Counted from the stretch's first letter, positions 1-5,329 are shown. The stretch is 8,042 bases of DNA from JAAZMU01 sp964547725 (GCA_964547725.1 CAZJOO010000024.1:1-8042), one strand, 5' to 3'. Notes: a model not told the origin generated them from the letters alone. Program-made: numbers and translations.

Positions 1-1
1 T

Positions 2-157
2 GAAGGAGCAACTACCACAGAAGCGGTTTATAATTTAAGTAAAAAATTTAACGTAGAAATGCCAATTACAAGCCAAGTTTACATGATGCTATATCATAAT
101 AAAGATCCTAGAAAAGCTCTAGCAGATTTAATGCTTAGAGAAAAAAAGGGAGAATAA
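2..157 (+). CDS. gpsA: Glycerol-3-phosphate dehydrogenase [NAD(P)+], C-terminal end (partial)
   Basis: Only the last 51 residues are present; the 5' part lies outside the window. The enzyme interconverts dihydroxyacetone phosphate and sn-glycerol-3-phosphate and supplies the glycerol backbone of phospholipids in the cytoplasm. The visible piece reads EGATTTEAVYNLSKKF, then VEMPITSQVYMMLY, then DPRKALADLMLRE. This is the typical closing helix pattern of GpsA: a TxxAVY helix, a 'hxhEMPIxxxVYxxLY' segment, then 'DPxxAxxxLMxRxxK'. The stop is TAA. Four bases separate it from the next ATG, so the two were probably co-transcribed. The call rests on recalled family pattern over a short stretch, but the match is good along its whole length. 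Confidence 0.85.
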   Translation, partial: EGATTTEAVYNLSKKFNVEMPITSQVYMMLYHNKDPRKALADLMLREKKGE

Positions 158-161
158 AAAT

Positions 162-235
162 ATGTTAAAAAGAGATTTAGTTATCGGTTTTATCATTTTT
201 ATGCTTTTTGCTATTAGTATAATAATGACTTTTGA
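162..235 (+). CDS. Small membrane protein, N-terminus only (cut by assembly gap)
   Basis: An ATG four bases after gpsA opens a frame of 24 complete codons before the N run. It starts MLKRDLV and continues as an unbroken hydrophobic stretch (about residues 6-24, rich in I, F, L and M). This looks like a signal anchor or single transmembrane helix with two positive residues (K3, R4) on the cytoplasmic side. The product is not recognisable. If the 22 N were the true length, the TAA at 258-260 would be in frame and the protein would be only 32 residues. Gaps of this kind often have arbitrary length, so the real gene may be longer. There is no Shine-Dalgarno sequence. Confidence 0.45.
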
Positions 236-257
236 NNNNNNNNNNNNNNNNNNNNNN
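236..257. other. Run of 22 N (assembly gap)
   Basis: Unresolved bases. The gap lies inside or just after the small membrane protein and immediately upstream of ppa. Any promoter of the ppa operon may therefore be hidden here, and the true distance between gpsA and ppa is unknown. Confidence 0.98.
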
Positions 258-284
258 TAAATATAATCATTAAATTTTTATTGT

Positions 285-773
285 ATGGAAATTAAAATAT
301 TTGTAGAAATTCCTAAAGGAAGTCGTCAAAAATATGAAAGAGACGAAGAAACACAGAGAATAGAGTTAGATAGAACTATTTATGGTCCAGTTTATTTTCC
401 TTTTGAGTATGGATTAATAGAAAATACTATTTCTTCAGACGGAGATCCACTTGATGCTGTGGTTTTAACAAACGAAGCTACTTTTCCTGGCTGTTTAGTT
501 AAGTCAAGAATTATTGGAATGCTTACCATGGAAGATGAGGGAGGAATTGATAACAAGATTATTGCTGTTCCTGCTCTAAAAATAAATCCAAGCTTTGCTC
601 ACATTAATGATGTTTCTGATTTAACTGAGTTTGAGAGAAATTCTATAAAAGAGTTTTTTGAAATATATAAAAGAATGGAACCAAATAAATGGGTTAAAGT
701 AACTGGATTTGTAGGAAGAGAAGAAGCTGAAAAAGAAATAGAAAAAGCAATTAATAACTTTAAGAATAAATAA
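285..773 (+). CDS. ppa: Inorganic pyrophosphatase (family I, soluble)
   Basis: Hydrolyses pyrophosphate to two phosphates in the cytoplasm, pulling nucleic acid, protein and activated-metabolite synthesis forward. At 162 residues it has the usual prokaryotic family I length. The signature DGDPLD is at residues 52-57 and gives three Mg-binding aspartates (D52, D54, D57). Other active-site residues can be matched to the E. coli enzyme: E8, K16, E18, R30, Y42, then D84, D89 and K91 in the 'MxDExGxDxK' segment, and Y128-K129 near the C-terminus. All are present, so the enzyme should be active. The start follows an AT-rich stretch without a Shine-Dalgarno sequence. It heads a run of closely packed genes, and its stop is one base before the ferredoxin ATG. 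Its place with the Fe-S genes may reflect genome compaction more than a shared pathway. Confidence 0.96.
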   Translation: MEIKIFVEIPKGSRQKYERDEETQRIELDRTIYGPVYFPFEYGLIENTISSDGDPLDAVVLTNEATFPGCLVKSRIIGMLTMEDEGGIDNKIIAVPALKINPSFAHINDVSDLTEFERNSIKEFFEIYKRMEPNKWVKVTGFVGREEAEKEIEKAINNFKNK

Positions 774-774
774 C

Positions 775-1017
775 ATGTTTGAAATAGACAAAGATAAATG
801 TTTGGGATGTGGTGGTTGTACTATTAATTGCCCAAAAGGAATAATTATTGGAACTGATAATAAGGCAGAAATCATTGATGAAGCTGAGCTTATTCGCGCT
901 GGAGGAGAAAATGTTTGTCCTTACGGAGCAATAGTTTTAGAAGAAGATGATGAGACTGAAGACATATTCGGAGAAGAAGCAAAGGAGGAGGACGACAGCG
1001 AAAGTATGTCTTTTTAA
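775..1017 (+). CDS. Ferredoxin, single [4Fe-4S] cluster, acidic tail
   Basis: Small soluble electron carrier of 80 residues. The cluster motif is CxxCxxC at C9, C12 and C15, with a fourth ligand C48 in 'VCPYGAI'. C19 (in CPKG) is the extra cysteine that forms a disulfide in Thermotoga-type single-cluster ferredoxins, but its usual partner before the last ligand is absent. Only four ligand cysteines exist, so the second cluster of 2[4Fe-4S] clostridial ferredoxins has been lost. The last 25 or so residues are a very acidic, probably disordered tail (runs of E and D). The gene starts one base after ppa and ends one base before sufC, with no Shine-Dalgarno sequence, so translation is probably coupled. 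Its place directly before sufC suggests it may supply electrons to Fe-S assembly or be an early client of it. That role is inference. Confidence 0.9.
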   Translation: MFEIDKDKCLGCGGCTINCPKGIIIGTDNKAEIIDEAELIRAGGENVCPYGAIVLEEDDETEDIFGEEAKEEDDSESMSF

Positions 1018-1018
1018 T

Positions 1019-1729
1019 ATGAGTTTACTTGAAATCAAAAATTTAAACGTAGAGATTGAGGGCAGAAAAGTTTTGGATGCCCTTGATTTTTATATTAATA
1101 AAGGGGAAGTTGTTGCTCTTTTGGGGCCAAATGGGAGTGGAAAAAGTACTCTTGCTAAAGTAATCGCAGGGGATTTAAGAATTGCTGTTAAGTCTGGAGA
1201 AGTTTTATTTGACAAAGAAAATATTGAGAGTTTTTCTCCAGAAAAAAGAGTAAAAAAAGGAATTGCTTTGGCTTTTCAAAACGCGCCTGAAATAGAAGGA
1301 CTTAAAATGAAAGATTTTATGGAAAGTATCGCGGATAATAAAAACTATTTTAAAGAGGAAAAACTTTTTTTAAGACAAGTAAACAAAGGATTTTCTGGTG
1401 GAGAGAAAAAGATATCAGAGTTAATGCAACTAACTTCTCTTAATTTAAAACTTGTCATTTTAGATGAAATTGACTCTGGTCTTGATATTAAAAAAATAGG
1501 ACAAGTGGCTGATATTATTAAAAAATACTTTATTGATAGAGGAGTCGCGGTTTTGATAATTACTCATCATGGAGATATTTTAGATTTATTAAAACCCACA
1601 AGAACTAATATTATTATTGATGGAAAAATTGTTGGGAAAAATGAAGATTATAGAACAGTTTTAAAAACAGTTAAGAAGTATGATTTTGAAAAATGCAGAA
1701 AATGCACCAAATTTTTATCAGATAGATAA
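1019..1729 (+). CDS. sufC: SufC-type Fe-S assembly ATPase (shortened)
   Basis: Cytoplasmic ABC-type ATPase that drives shape changes of the SufB/SufD scaffold during Fe-S cluster assembly. Seen in the 236-residue product: Walker A GPNGSGKST (36-44), Q-loop Q87, the SufC hallmark GFSGGEKK (124-131), Walker B LVILDE (145-150) followed by IDSGLD, and the H-loop histidine H183. The ATG at 1019 is chosen because the domain starts at once (SLLEIKNLNV). An upstream in-frame ATG at 947 would add 24 residues that overlap the ferredoxin and look non-native. Two oddities stand out. Only about 38 residues separate the Q-loop from the signature, so the helical subdomain is clearly shorter than in E. coli SufC. 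The C-terminus also carries a CxxC (C226, C229). It overlaps the next gene by 50 bases. Confidence 0.92.
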   Translation: MSLLEIKNLNVEIEGRKVLDALDFYINKGEVVALLGPNGSGKSTLAKVIAGDLRIAVKSGEVLFDKENIESFSPEKRVKKGIALAFQNAPEIEGLKMKDFMESIADNKNYFKEEKLFLRQVNKGFSGGEKKISELMQLTSLNLKLVILDEIDSGLDIKKIGQVADIIKKYFIDRGVAVLIITHHGDILDLLKPTRTNIIIDGKIVGKNEDYRTVLKTVKKYDFEKCRKCTKFLSDR

Positions 1730-2510
1730 TAAGATAAAAGGAACCGAAGAAGTGGAGGGAGTTATTCTTTTGCCTAGTTTTTTAGCTTGGGAAAAATTTG
1801 AGTGGACTCATGAGTATTTTATTAAAAAGCCAAAGCAAGGGTTTTTCCTATGGATTCAAAAATCTGTTTCCAAACAATTGAGTACTCTTGTAGAAATTCA
1901 ATCGAAAAACATTTTACAAGAAATGAGTAATTTAATTTTTATTGAAAAAGGATTGAATGTTAAATTGTCCTCTGTCTGCAGGTCAACAAAAGAAATTAAA
2001 GGAAGGCATGTTGCTTTAGCTAAAATTGTAATTAAAGAAAATAGTGTTTTAGAATATTTACAAGGTAATTCTTGGAGAAAAGGGGACGATTTTAAGGCAA
2101 ATTATCAGTTTTTCCTTGAGAAAAATGCAAAATTAAAAACTAATATTATCAATCAGAGTAACGGAGCTCAGGTAGAAACTAGAGAGGATGTTTATTTGAA
2201 AGGTAAAAAATCAAGTGCTGATTTAAGAATAAAGATGATGGCAGATAATGCCGGAATTTTTAAGTCGGAAAGTTTTATGTACGGAGAGGATGAGTCTAAG
2301 GGGCACCTTGAATGTTCTGGTTTAATCGTGGATAAGAAATCTAAAATAACTTCTATTCCAGGTATTGTTTGTAGTTCAAATAAAGCAGAGCTGACTCACG
2401 AAGCTTCAATTGGAAAAATATCGGAAGAAAAATTAATGTATTTAAGGATGAGAGGTCTTTCAGAGAAAGAGGCCACAGAATTAATTATTAAAAGTTTCTT
2501 AAACTCATGA
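1680..2510 (+). CDS. sufB: Short SufB/SufD-family Fe-S scaffold protein
   Basis: Likely scaffold partner of the SufC just upstream. It has 276 residues against about 420-500 for classical SufD and SufB, and the classical N-terminal domain is missing. The right-handed beta-helix core spans roughly residues 60-230 and is rich in short beta strands. The conserved C-terminal SufC-binding part is easy to see: 'ELTHEASIGKIS' (237-248) followed by 'YLRMRGLSEKEA' (254-265). H240 corresponds to SufD His360 and E241 to SufB Glu434 of E. coli. At the position of E. coli SufB Cys405 I align K220; nearby cysteines are C212 and C231. The ATG at 1680 lies inside sufC; a GTG at 1752 is a weaker alternative start. 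It overlaps mnmA by ATGA. Being the only B/D protein here, it probably acts as a homodimer. Whether to call it SufB, SufD or SmsB is open. Confidence 0.85.
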   Translation: MILKNAENAPNFYQIDNKIKGTEEVEGVILLPSFLAWEKFEWTHEYFIKKPKQGFFLWIQKSVSKQLSTLVEIQSKNILQEMSNLIFIEKGLNVKLSSVCRSTKEIKGRHVALAKIVIKENSVLEYLQGNSWRKGDDFKANYQFFLEKNAKLKTNIINQSNGAQVETREDVYLKGKKSSADLRIKMMADNAGIFKSESFMYGEDESKGHLECSGLIVDKKSKITSIPGIVCSSNKAELTHEASIGKISEEKLMYLRMRGLSEKEATELIIKSFLNS

Positions 2511-3493
2511 AGAAAAAAGTTTTTGTTGGAATGTCTTCGGGGGTAGACTCAACAATGGCCGTAAAAATATTGCTTGAAAAAGGGTACGATGTGACAGGTG
2601 TTTTTATGCTTCTTTCTAATCTTTTTTCAGAAGATCAAAAAAGAGCTAAAAAAATTGCAGAAGGTTTTAAAATACCTTTTTTAGTTTTTGATTTTAGGAA
2701 AGAATTTAAAGAAAAAATAATAACTAATTTTATACAAGATTTTAAAAAGGGGATTACTCCTAATCCTTGTGTTTGTTGTAATCGAGAAATTAAATTTGGA
2801 TTATTCTTAAAAGAAGCAAAAAAAAGAGGAGCTGATTTTATTGCGACTGGGCATTATATAAAAAAAAGAGGATCCTTTTTGTTTAAAGCAGATGACAACA
2901 CAAAGGACCAGTCTTACTTTCTTTGGCAAATGCCTAAAGAGAAAATAAAAAGTCTGTTATTCCCCTTAGGAGATTTAAAAAAAGAAAACGTTAAAAAAAT
3001 AATTAAAAAAGAAAACATAGAAACTTCGAAAGAATCTCAAGAGGTTTGTTTCATAGAAGGAGAGACTACTGATTTTCTAAAAAAGAAAATTAAAGTAAGG
3101 CGAGGAAAGATTTTAGATGAGAACAAAAATATTCTAGGAGAACACGAAGGTGTTTGGTTTTATACTATTGGGCAAAGAAAAGGATTAGATTTATCCCAAG
3201 GACCATTCTTTGTATTTAAAAAAGATATAAAAAAGAATATTCTATACGTTACTAAAAACAAAGAATTGCTTTTTAAAAAAGAGGTTAAGTTTAAAAAAGC
3301 AAATTGGTTTATAGAAGAAAACTTTCCCATAAAGGCAAGTGCGAAGATAAGGTATAGGGCCAAAGAACTTCCTTGCGTGGTATATAAAAATAAAGCAGTT
3401 TTTAAAGAAGCTCAGAGTGCGGTTACTAATGGTCAATCGATTGTGTTTTACAAGAATAAAAAACTTATTGGAGGGGGAGTAATCTATGAATAA
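2507..3493 (+). CDS. mnmA: tRNA-specific 2-thiouridylase MnmA
   Basis: Adenylates and thiolates U34 of tRNA Lys, Glu and Gln to give 2-thiouridine, in the cytoplasm. The 328 residues comprise an N-terminal PP-loop ATPase domain (GMSSGVDS at 8-15, where G is usual in place of S11), a tRNA-binding middle with TPNPCVCCNREIKF (84-97), ATGHY (113-117), KDQSYFLW (133-140) and SQEVCFI (177-183), YTIGQRKGL, and a C-terminal beta-barrel ending in 'AVTNGQSIVFY..GGGVI'. The catalytic cysteine equivalent to E. coli Cys102 is C91 and the persulfide partner equivalent to Cys199 is C181. Unlike E. coli, which has DxxC, this protein has C88-x-x-C91 plus C90. It starts in an ATGA overlap with the Suf scaffold gene. 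Because sulfur relay normally needs a cysteine desulfurase and none is nearby, the sulfur source is unknown. Confidence 0.95.
   Translation: MKKKVFVGMSSGVDSTMAVKILLEKGYDVTGVFMLLSNLFSEDQKRAKKIAEGFKIPFLVFDFRKEFKEKIITNFIQDFKKGITPNPCVCCNREIKFGLFLKEAKKRGADFIATGHYIKKRGSFLFKADDNTKDQSYFLWQMPKEKIKSLLFPLGDLKKENVKKIIKKENIETSKESQEVCFIEGETTDFLKKKIKVRRGKILDENKNILGEHEGVWFYTIGQRKGLDLSQGPFFVFKKDIKKNILYVTKNKELLFKKEVKFKKANWFIEENFPIKASAKIRYRAKELPCVVYKNKAVFKEAQSAVTNGQSIVFYKNKKLIGGGVIYE
3471..3480 (+). promoter_or_regulatory. Strong Shine-Dalgarno sequence for the ComEC-like gene
   Basis: GAGGGGGAGT sits 5 bases before the ATG at 3486, inside the end of mnmA. Most other genes in this operon have no Shine-Dalgarno sequence and rely on overlap, so this one may be translated independently and more strongly. 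Confidence 0.7.
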
Positions 3494-4310
3494 AAAAGTA
3501 TTAAGCATTTTGTTATTTTTATTTTTATGTAATGTGATTGCTTTCAGTTTTATTTTCAATAAGGACAATGATTTAAAGGTTGTTTTTTTTGATGTCTCCC
3601 AAGGAGATTCAATTTTTATTGAGACAGAACAGGGGCATCAGATATTGGTGGATGGAGGGCCGGGCAATAGTGTTTTGGAAAGTTTGGAAGGGCACATGAG
3701 TCCTTTTGACAAGAGTTTAGATATGATAATTTTAACTCATGCAGATAAAGATCATTTAGGGGGACTTATTGGTGTTTTGAAAACTTACGAAGTTGATGCT
3801 TTTGTTTGGACCGGAGTTGAAAGTGATTCTTCTTTATATGATGAATTGAAAGAATTGCTAAAAGAAGAAAGGGTAATTGTTGTTGATGCTTTTGATAAAA
3901 TACTAGTAGATGATGTGGTGTTAGAAATTTATAATCCTCTCAGAGAAGCTAAGGATTTAAATGATACTTCTATTGTTTTTAAATTAATTCATAATAATTC
4001 AAAGTTTCTTTTGACCGGAGATTTGTCTTCTAATTTTGAGGATGATTTAATGCAAAATTTTGATTTAGAAAGTGATGTTTTGAAAGTAGGACATCACGGT
4101 TCTAAATATTCCACTAGCGAAGGATTTTTAAAAGCAGTTTCTCCTAAGTGTGCGGTAATTTCAGTAGGGGAAAATAGCTATGGTCATCCCGCAGATAGAG
4201 TTTTAGATTTACTGGAAGAAAACAAAGTCAAGATTTTAAGAACTGATACTAACGGAGATATTGTGTTCTATTCTAACGAGAAAGGATTATTTTTGGAAAA
4301 TAATCTTTGA
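3486..4310 (+). CDS. ComEC/Rec2-type metallo-beta-lactamase protein, membrane-anchored
   Basis: A 274-residue protein that matches only the C-terminal MBL domain of ComEC. The large competence-channel membrane domain is absent. Residues 1-4 are MNKK, followed by a hydrophobic segment (5-24) that is a signal peptide or membrane anchor, so the domain is probably extracytoplasmic. MBL motifs seen: FFDVSQGDS (34-42), ILVDGG (53-58), THADKDHLGG (84-93; the HxDxDH form usual in ComEC), NDTS (159-162), LLTGD (175-179), GHHGS (202-206) and SYGHP later. It is probably a metal-dependent phosphodiesterase or nuclease; substrate unknown. The start has the best Shine-Dalgarno sequence of the operon (GGAGGGGGAG just upstream) and overlaps mnmA by 8 bases. 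It is the last gene of the operon, and I see no hairpin terminator after it. Confidence 0.85.
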   Translation: MNKKVLSILLFLFLCNVIAFSFIFNKDNDLKVVFFDVSQGDSIFIETEQGHQILVDGGPGNSVLESLEGHMSPFDKSLDMIILTHADKDHLGGLIGVLKTYEVDAFVWTGVESDSSLYDELKELLKEERVIVVDAFDKILVDDVVLEIYNPLREAKDLNDTSIVFKLIHNNSKFLLTGDLSSNFEDDLMQNFDLESDVLKVGHHGSKYSTSEGFLKAVSPKCAVISVGENSYGHPADRVLDLLEENKVKILRTDTNGDIVFYSNEKGLFLENNL

Positions 4311-4334
4311 CACTTATTTTTAAAATGGTATACT
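4307..4334 (+). promoter_or_regulatory. Sigma70-type promoter with extended -10 for the cupin gene
   Basis: A perfect -35 TTGACA (4307-4312) overlaps the stop codon of the preceding gene. A 16-base spacer leads to -10 TATACT (4329-4334), with an upstream TG one base away (TGG, 4326-4328) making an extended -10. The predicted start is near 4341, giving an AU-rich leader of about 38 bases with no Shine-Dalgarno sequence. Confidence 0.8.
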
Positions 4335-4378
4335 TAATCAAAGGTCATTTTATTATTAGAAATTAAATTAATAAAAAT

Positions 4379-4762
4379 ATGAATGGATTTGTAAATAATA
4401 TAGAAAAAGAAACTTTAGAAAATGAAAATTTTCGTAAAGTTATTTATACGGCCAGACACATGCAGCTTGTTCTTATGTCGCTTCTTCCAAATGAGGATAT
4501 TGGAGAAGAAGTTCATGAAAACGTAGATCAGTTCTTTAGAATTGAATCTGGAAATGGGAAAGTAATTATGAACGGAGAAGAACACGAGATCTCTGACGGG
4601 TCAAGCATTGTTGTTCCAGCTGGAACTAATCATAATCTTATAAATTTGTCTTCAACTGAAAAATTGAAGCTTTATACTATTTATTCTCCAGCTAATCATC
4701 CTGATGGAAAAATTCATCAAACAAGGGAAGAGGCAATGGATGACGAAGAAGATCACGCATAA
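4379..4762 (+). CDS. Single-domain cupin protein
   Basis: A 127-residue beta-barrel protein of the cupin_2 type with one cupin domain (about residues 28-105). Motif 1 runs from EEVHENVDQFFRIESG (43-58), giving a likely metal ligand H46 and Q51 where many cupins have Glu. Motif 2 is VPAGTNHN (79-86) with H85 as ligand. The tail is acidic with a 'HPDGKIHQTREEA' segment. I recall similar proteins as widespread in bacteria, often annotated only as cupin domain protein. Substrate and reaction are unknown; a role in sugar or small-molecule binding is possible but not shown. It is monocistronic, with its own strong promoter upstream and an intrinsic terminator beginning right after the stop. Confidence 0.88.
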   Translation: MNGFVNNIEKETLENENFRKVIYTARHMQLVLMSLLPNEDIGEEVHENVDQFFRIESGNGKVIMNGEEHEISDGSSIVVPAGTNHNLINLSSTEKLKLYTIYSPANHPDGKIHQTREEAMDDEEDHA

Positions 4763-4767
4763 AAATA

Positions 4768-4795
4768 AAACCTCCTGATTGCAGGAGGTTTTTTT
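4768..4795 (+). terminator. Intrinsic terminator of the cupin gene
   Basis: AAACCTCCTG (4768-4777) and CAGGAGGTTT (4782-4791) form a 10-bp stem with loop ATTG, followed by a run of T to 4795. The stem starts 5 bases after the cupin stop codon. Confidence 0.93.
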
Positions 4796-4799
4796 GTTA

Positions 4800-4828
4800 T
4801 TGCTTTTTTGATTAATAATGAGTATGAT
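4800..4828 (+). promoter_or_regulatory. Possible promoter of the small RNA
   Basis: A -10 like TATGAT (4823-4828) has a weak -35 TTGCTT (4800-4805) exactly 17 bases upstream. It follows the cupin terminator at once. The predicted start, about 7 bases after the -10, falls at 4835, which is the first base of the closing stem of the RNA described next. The -35 matches the consensus in only three of six positions. Confidence 0.4.
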
Positions 4829-4834
4829 TTAGTT

Positions 4835-4988
4835 GCTTCGCTCATTAAAAGTTTTCTGAACATTTTTTCTTTGGGATTCTTTTTCCTTGATCGCTTTGGT
4901 GATTGAGGTATGAAACCCACTAGAACTTTATACAGAATTTCTTTATTTTGAGCGGAGCGTAAAAAAGACTATCGTAATAGTCTTTTTT
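4835..4988 (+). ncRNA. Candidate rod-shaped small RNA of unknown family
   Basis: No protein frame explains this stretch, but the plus strand folds into a long hairpin by eye. The closing stem GCTTCGCTCA (4835-4844) pairs with TGAGCGGAGC (4949-4958) over 10 bp with one G-U. Inside come 4848-4851 with 4941-4944, TTCTG (4854-4858) with CAGAA (4933-4937), 4867-4870 with 4922-4925, TGGGATTC (4872-4879) with GAAACCCA (4912-4919, one mismatch), and an apical CCTTGATC (4885-4892) with GATTGAGG (4901-4908). The G-U pairs work only in the plus-strand RNA; the minus strand would have C-A mismatches. A terminator hairpin follows directly. No SRP GGAAG core, tRNA or riboswitch motif is recognised. A 6S-like role is one guess from the rod shape only. 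Confidence 0.45.
4961..4988. terminator. Perfect 12-bp palindromic terminator, usable in both directions
   Basis: AAAAAAGACTAT (4961-4972) and ATAGTCTTTTTT (4977-4988) pair over 12 bp with loop CGTA. The A and T runs are symmetrical, so it can end the plus-strand small RNA and also back up termination of rpmB from the minus strand. Confidence 0.8.
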
Positions 4989-4995
4989 AGTACAT

Positions 4996-5024
4996 AAAAA
5001 ACCCCTTTAAAGAGGTCTTTTTTT
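4996..5024 (-). terminator. Intrinsic terminator of rpmB
   Basis: On the minus strand, about 9 bases after the rpmB stop codon, AAGACCTC pairs with GGGGTTTTTT around a short TTTAAA loop. The pairing needs U-G wobbles at 5013/5004 and 5017/5000, which work only in the minus-strand RNA (the plus strand has C-A there), so the hairpin belongs to rpmB. A T run follows. Confidence 0.8.
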
Positions 5025-5032
5025 AAAAAATA

Positions 5033-5254
5033 TTATTTTTCCTTAGCCAAAGCCTTGATGCACTTAGCACAAGCTAAAATTTTCTTACCAGCGAATTCTT
5101 TGTAAGAATCTTTAGTTACATCTTTTGGAATGGTAACCCATTGTAAGTTAGGGTATTTTCTTTCCTTTGGTGTAGGATTATATTTTGAAATCAGCTTTTT
5201 GTATTGTCTACCCATTGCTGATTTCTTTTCACAAATTTTACATGTTTTTGCCAT
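5033..5254 (-). CDS. rpmB: 50S ribosomal protein bL28, zinc-binding (C+) form
   Basis: Protein of the large ribosomal subunit, 73 residues, rich in lysine. It begins MAKTCKICEKK, and contains YNPTPKERKYPNLQWV (25-40), the conserved 'R+xPNLQ' region of bL28, and a C-terminal CAKCIKA. Two CxxC pairs (C5/C8 and C62/C65) would bind one zinc, the C+ type of bL28. It stands alone on the minus strand with no bL33 or other ribosomal gene beside it, which is common for rpmB. It is convergent with the small RNA and cupin side and divergent from the protease operon. No Shine-Dalgarno sequence is seen; the likely promoter sits almost at the start codon, so the mRNA may be leaderless. Confidence 0.93.
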   Translation of the reverse strand: MAKTCKICEKKSAMGRQYKKLISKYNPTPKERKYPNLQWVTIPKDVTKDSYKEFAGKKILACAKCIKALAKEK

Positions 5255-5263
5255 ATAGTAATA

Positions 5264-5291
5264 TATATAGCAAAAAATAGAATAATTGCAA
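5264..5291 (-). promoter_or_regulatory. Possible promoter of rpmB (near-leaderless)
   Basis: On the minus strand, -35 TTGCAA (5291-5286), a 16-base spacer, and -10 TATATA (5269-5264) preceded by TGC, an extended -10. Transcription would start near 5257, only about three bases before the ATG at 5254. Confidence 0.45.
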
Positions 5292-5314
5292 GTCTTTTTA
5301 AAAAACTTTAATTA

Positions 5315-5323
5315 TGGTAATAT
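5315..5323 (+). promoter_or_regulatory. Possible extended -10 promoter of the protease operon (leaderless)
   Basis: TGG followed by TAATAT gives an extended -10 element with a poor -35. The expected start, about 7 bases downstream, coincides with the ATG at 5330. No Shine-Dalgarno sequence lies before that ATG, which fits a leaderless mRNA. Confidence 0.4.
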
Positions 5324-5329
5324 TTTGAT

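Noticed and set aside
621..875. Minus-strand open frame across the ppa/ferredoxin junction
   Set aside because: It lies antisense to two well-identified genes; its composition (many F, S, I) is typical of the complement of A-rich coding sequence.
983..988. AGGAGG inside the ferredoxin tail as ribosome site for sufC
   Set aside because: It lies about 30 bases before the sufC ATG, too far to act as a Shine-Dalgarno sequence; it is best explained by the acidic-tail codons (GAG GAG).
947..1018. Upstream ATG at 947 as the start of sufC
   Set aside because: The extra 24 residues overlap the ferredoxin gene and are basic and low in family likeness, while the ABC domain begins right at the ATG at 1019.
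1680..1729. A frameshift splitting one sufC-sufB fusion gene
   Set aside because: SufC is complete through its H-loop and C-terminal strand, and the scaffold has a full C-terminal SufC-binding region. Overlapping separate genes fit the rest of the operon.
3242..3568. Minus-strand open frames antisense to mnmA and the ComEC-like gene
   Set aside because: They are shadows of strong, fully conserved plus-strand genes and resemble no protein family.
4835..4988. SRP RNA (4.5S) or tRNA for the intergenic RNA
   Set aside because: The conserved SRP apical tetraloop and GGAAG-type asymmetric loop are missing, and there is no cloverleaf or T-loop GTTCRA sequence.
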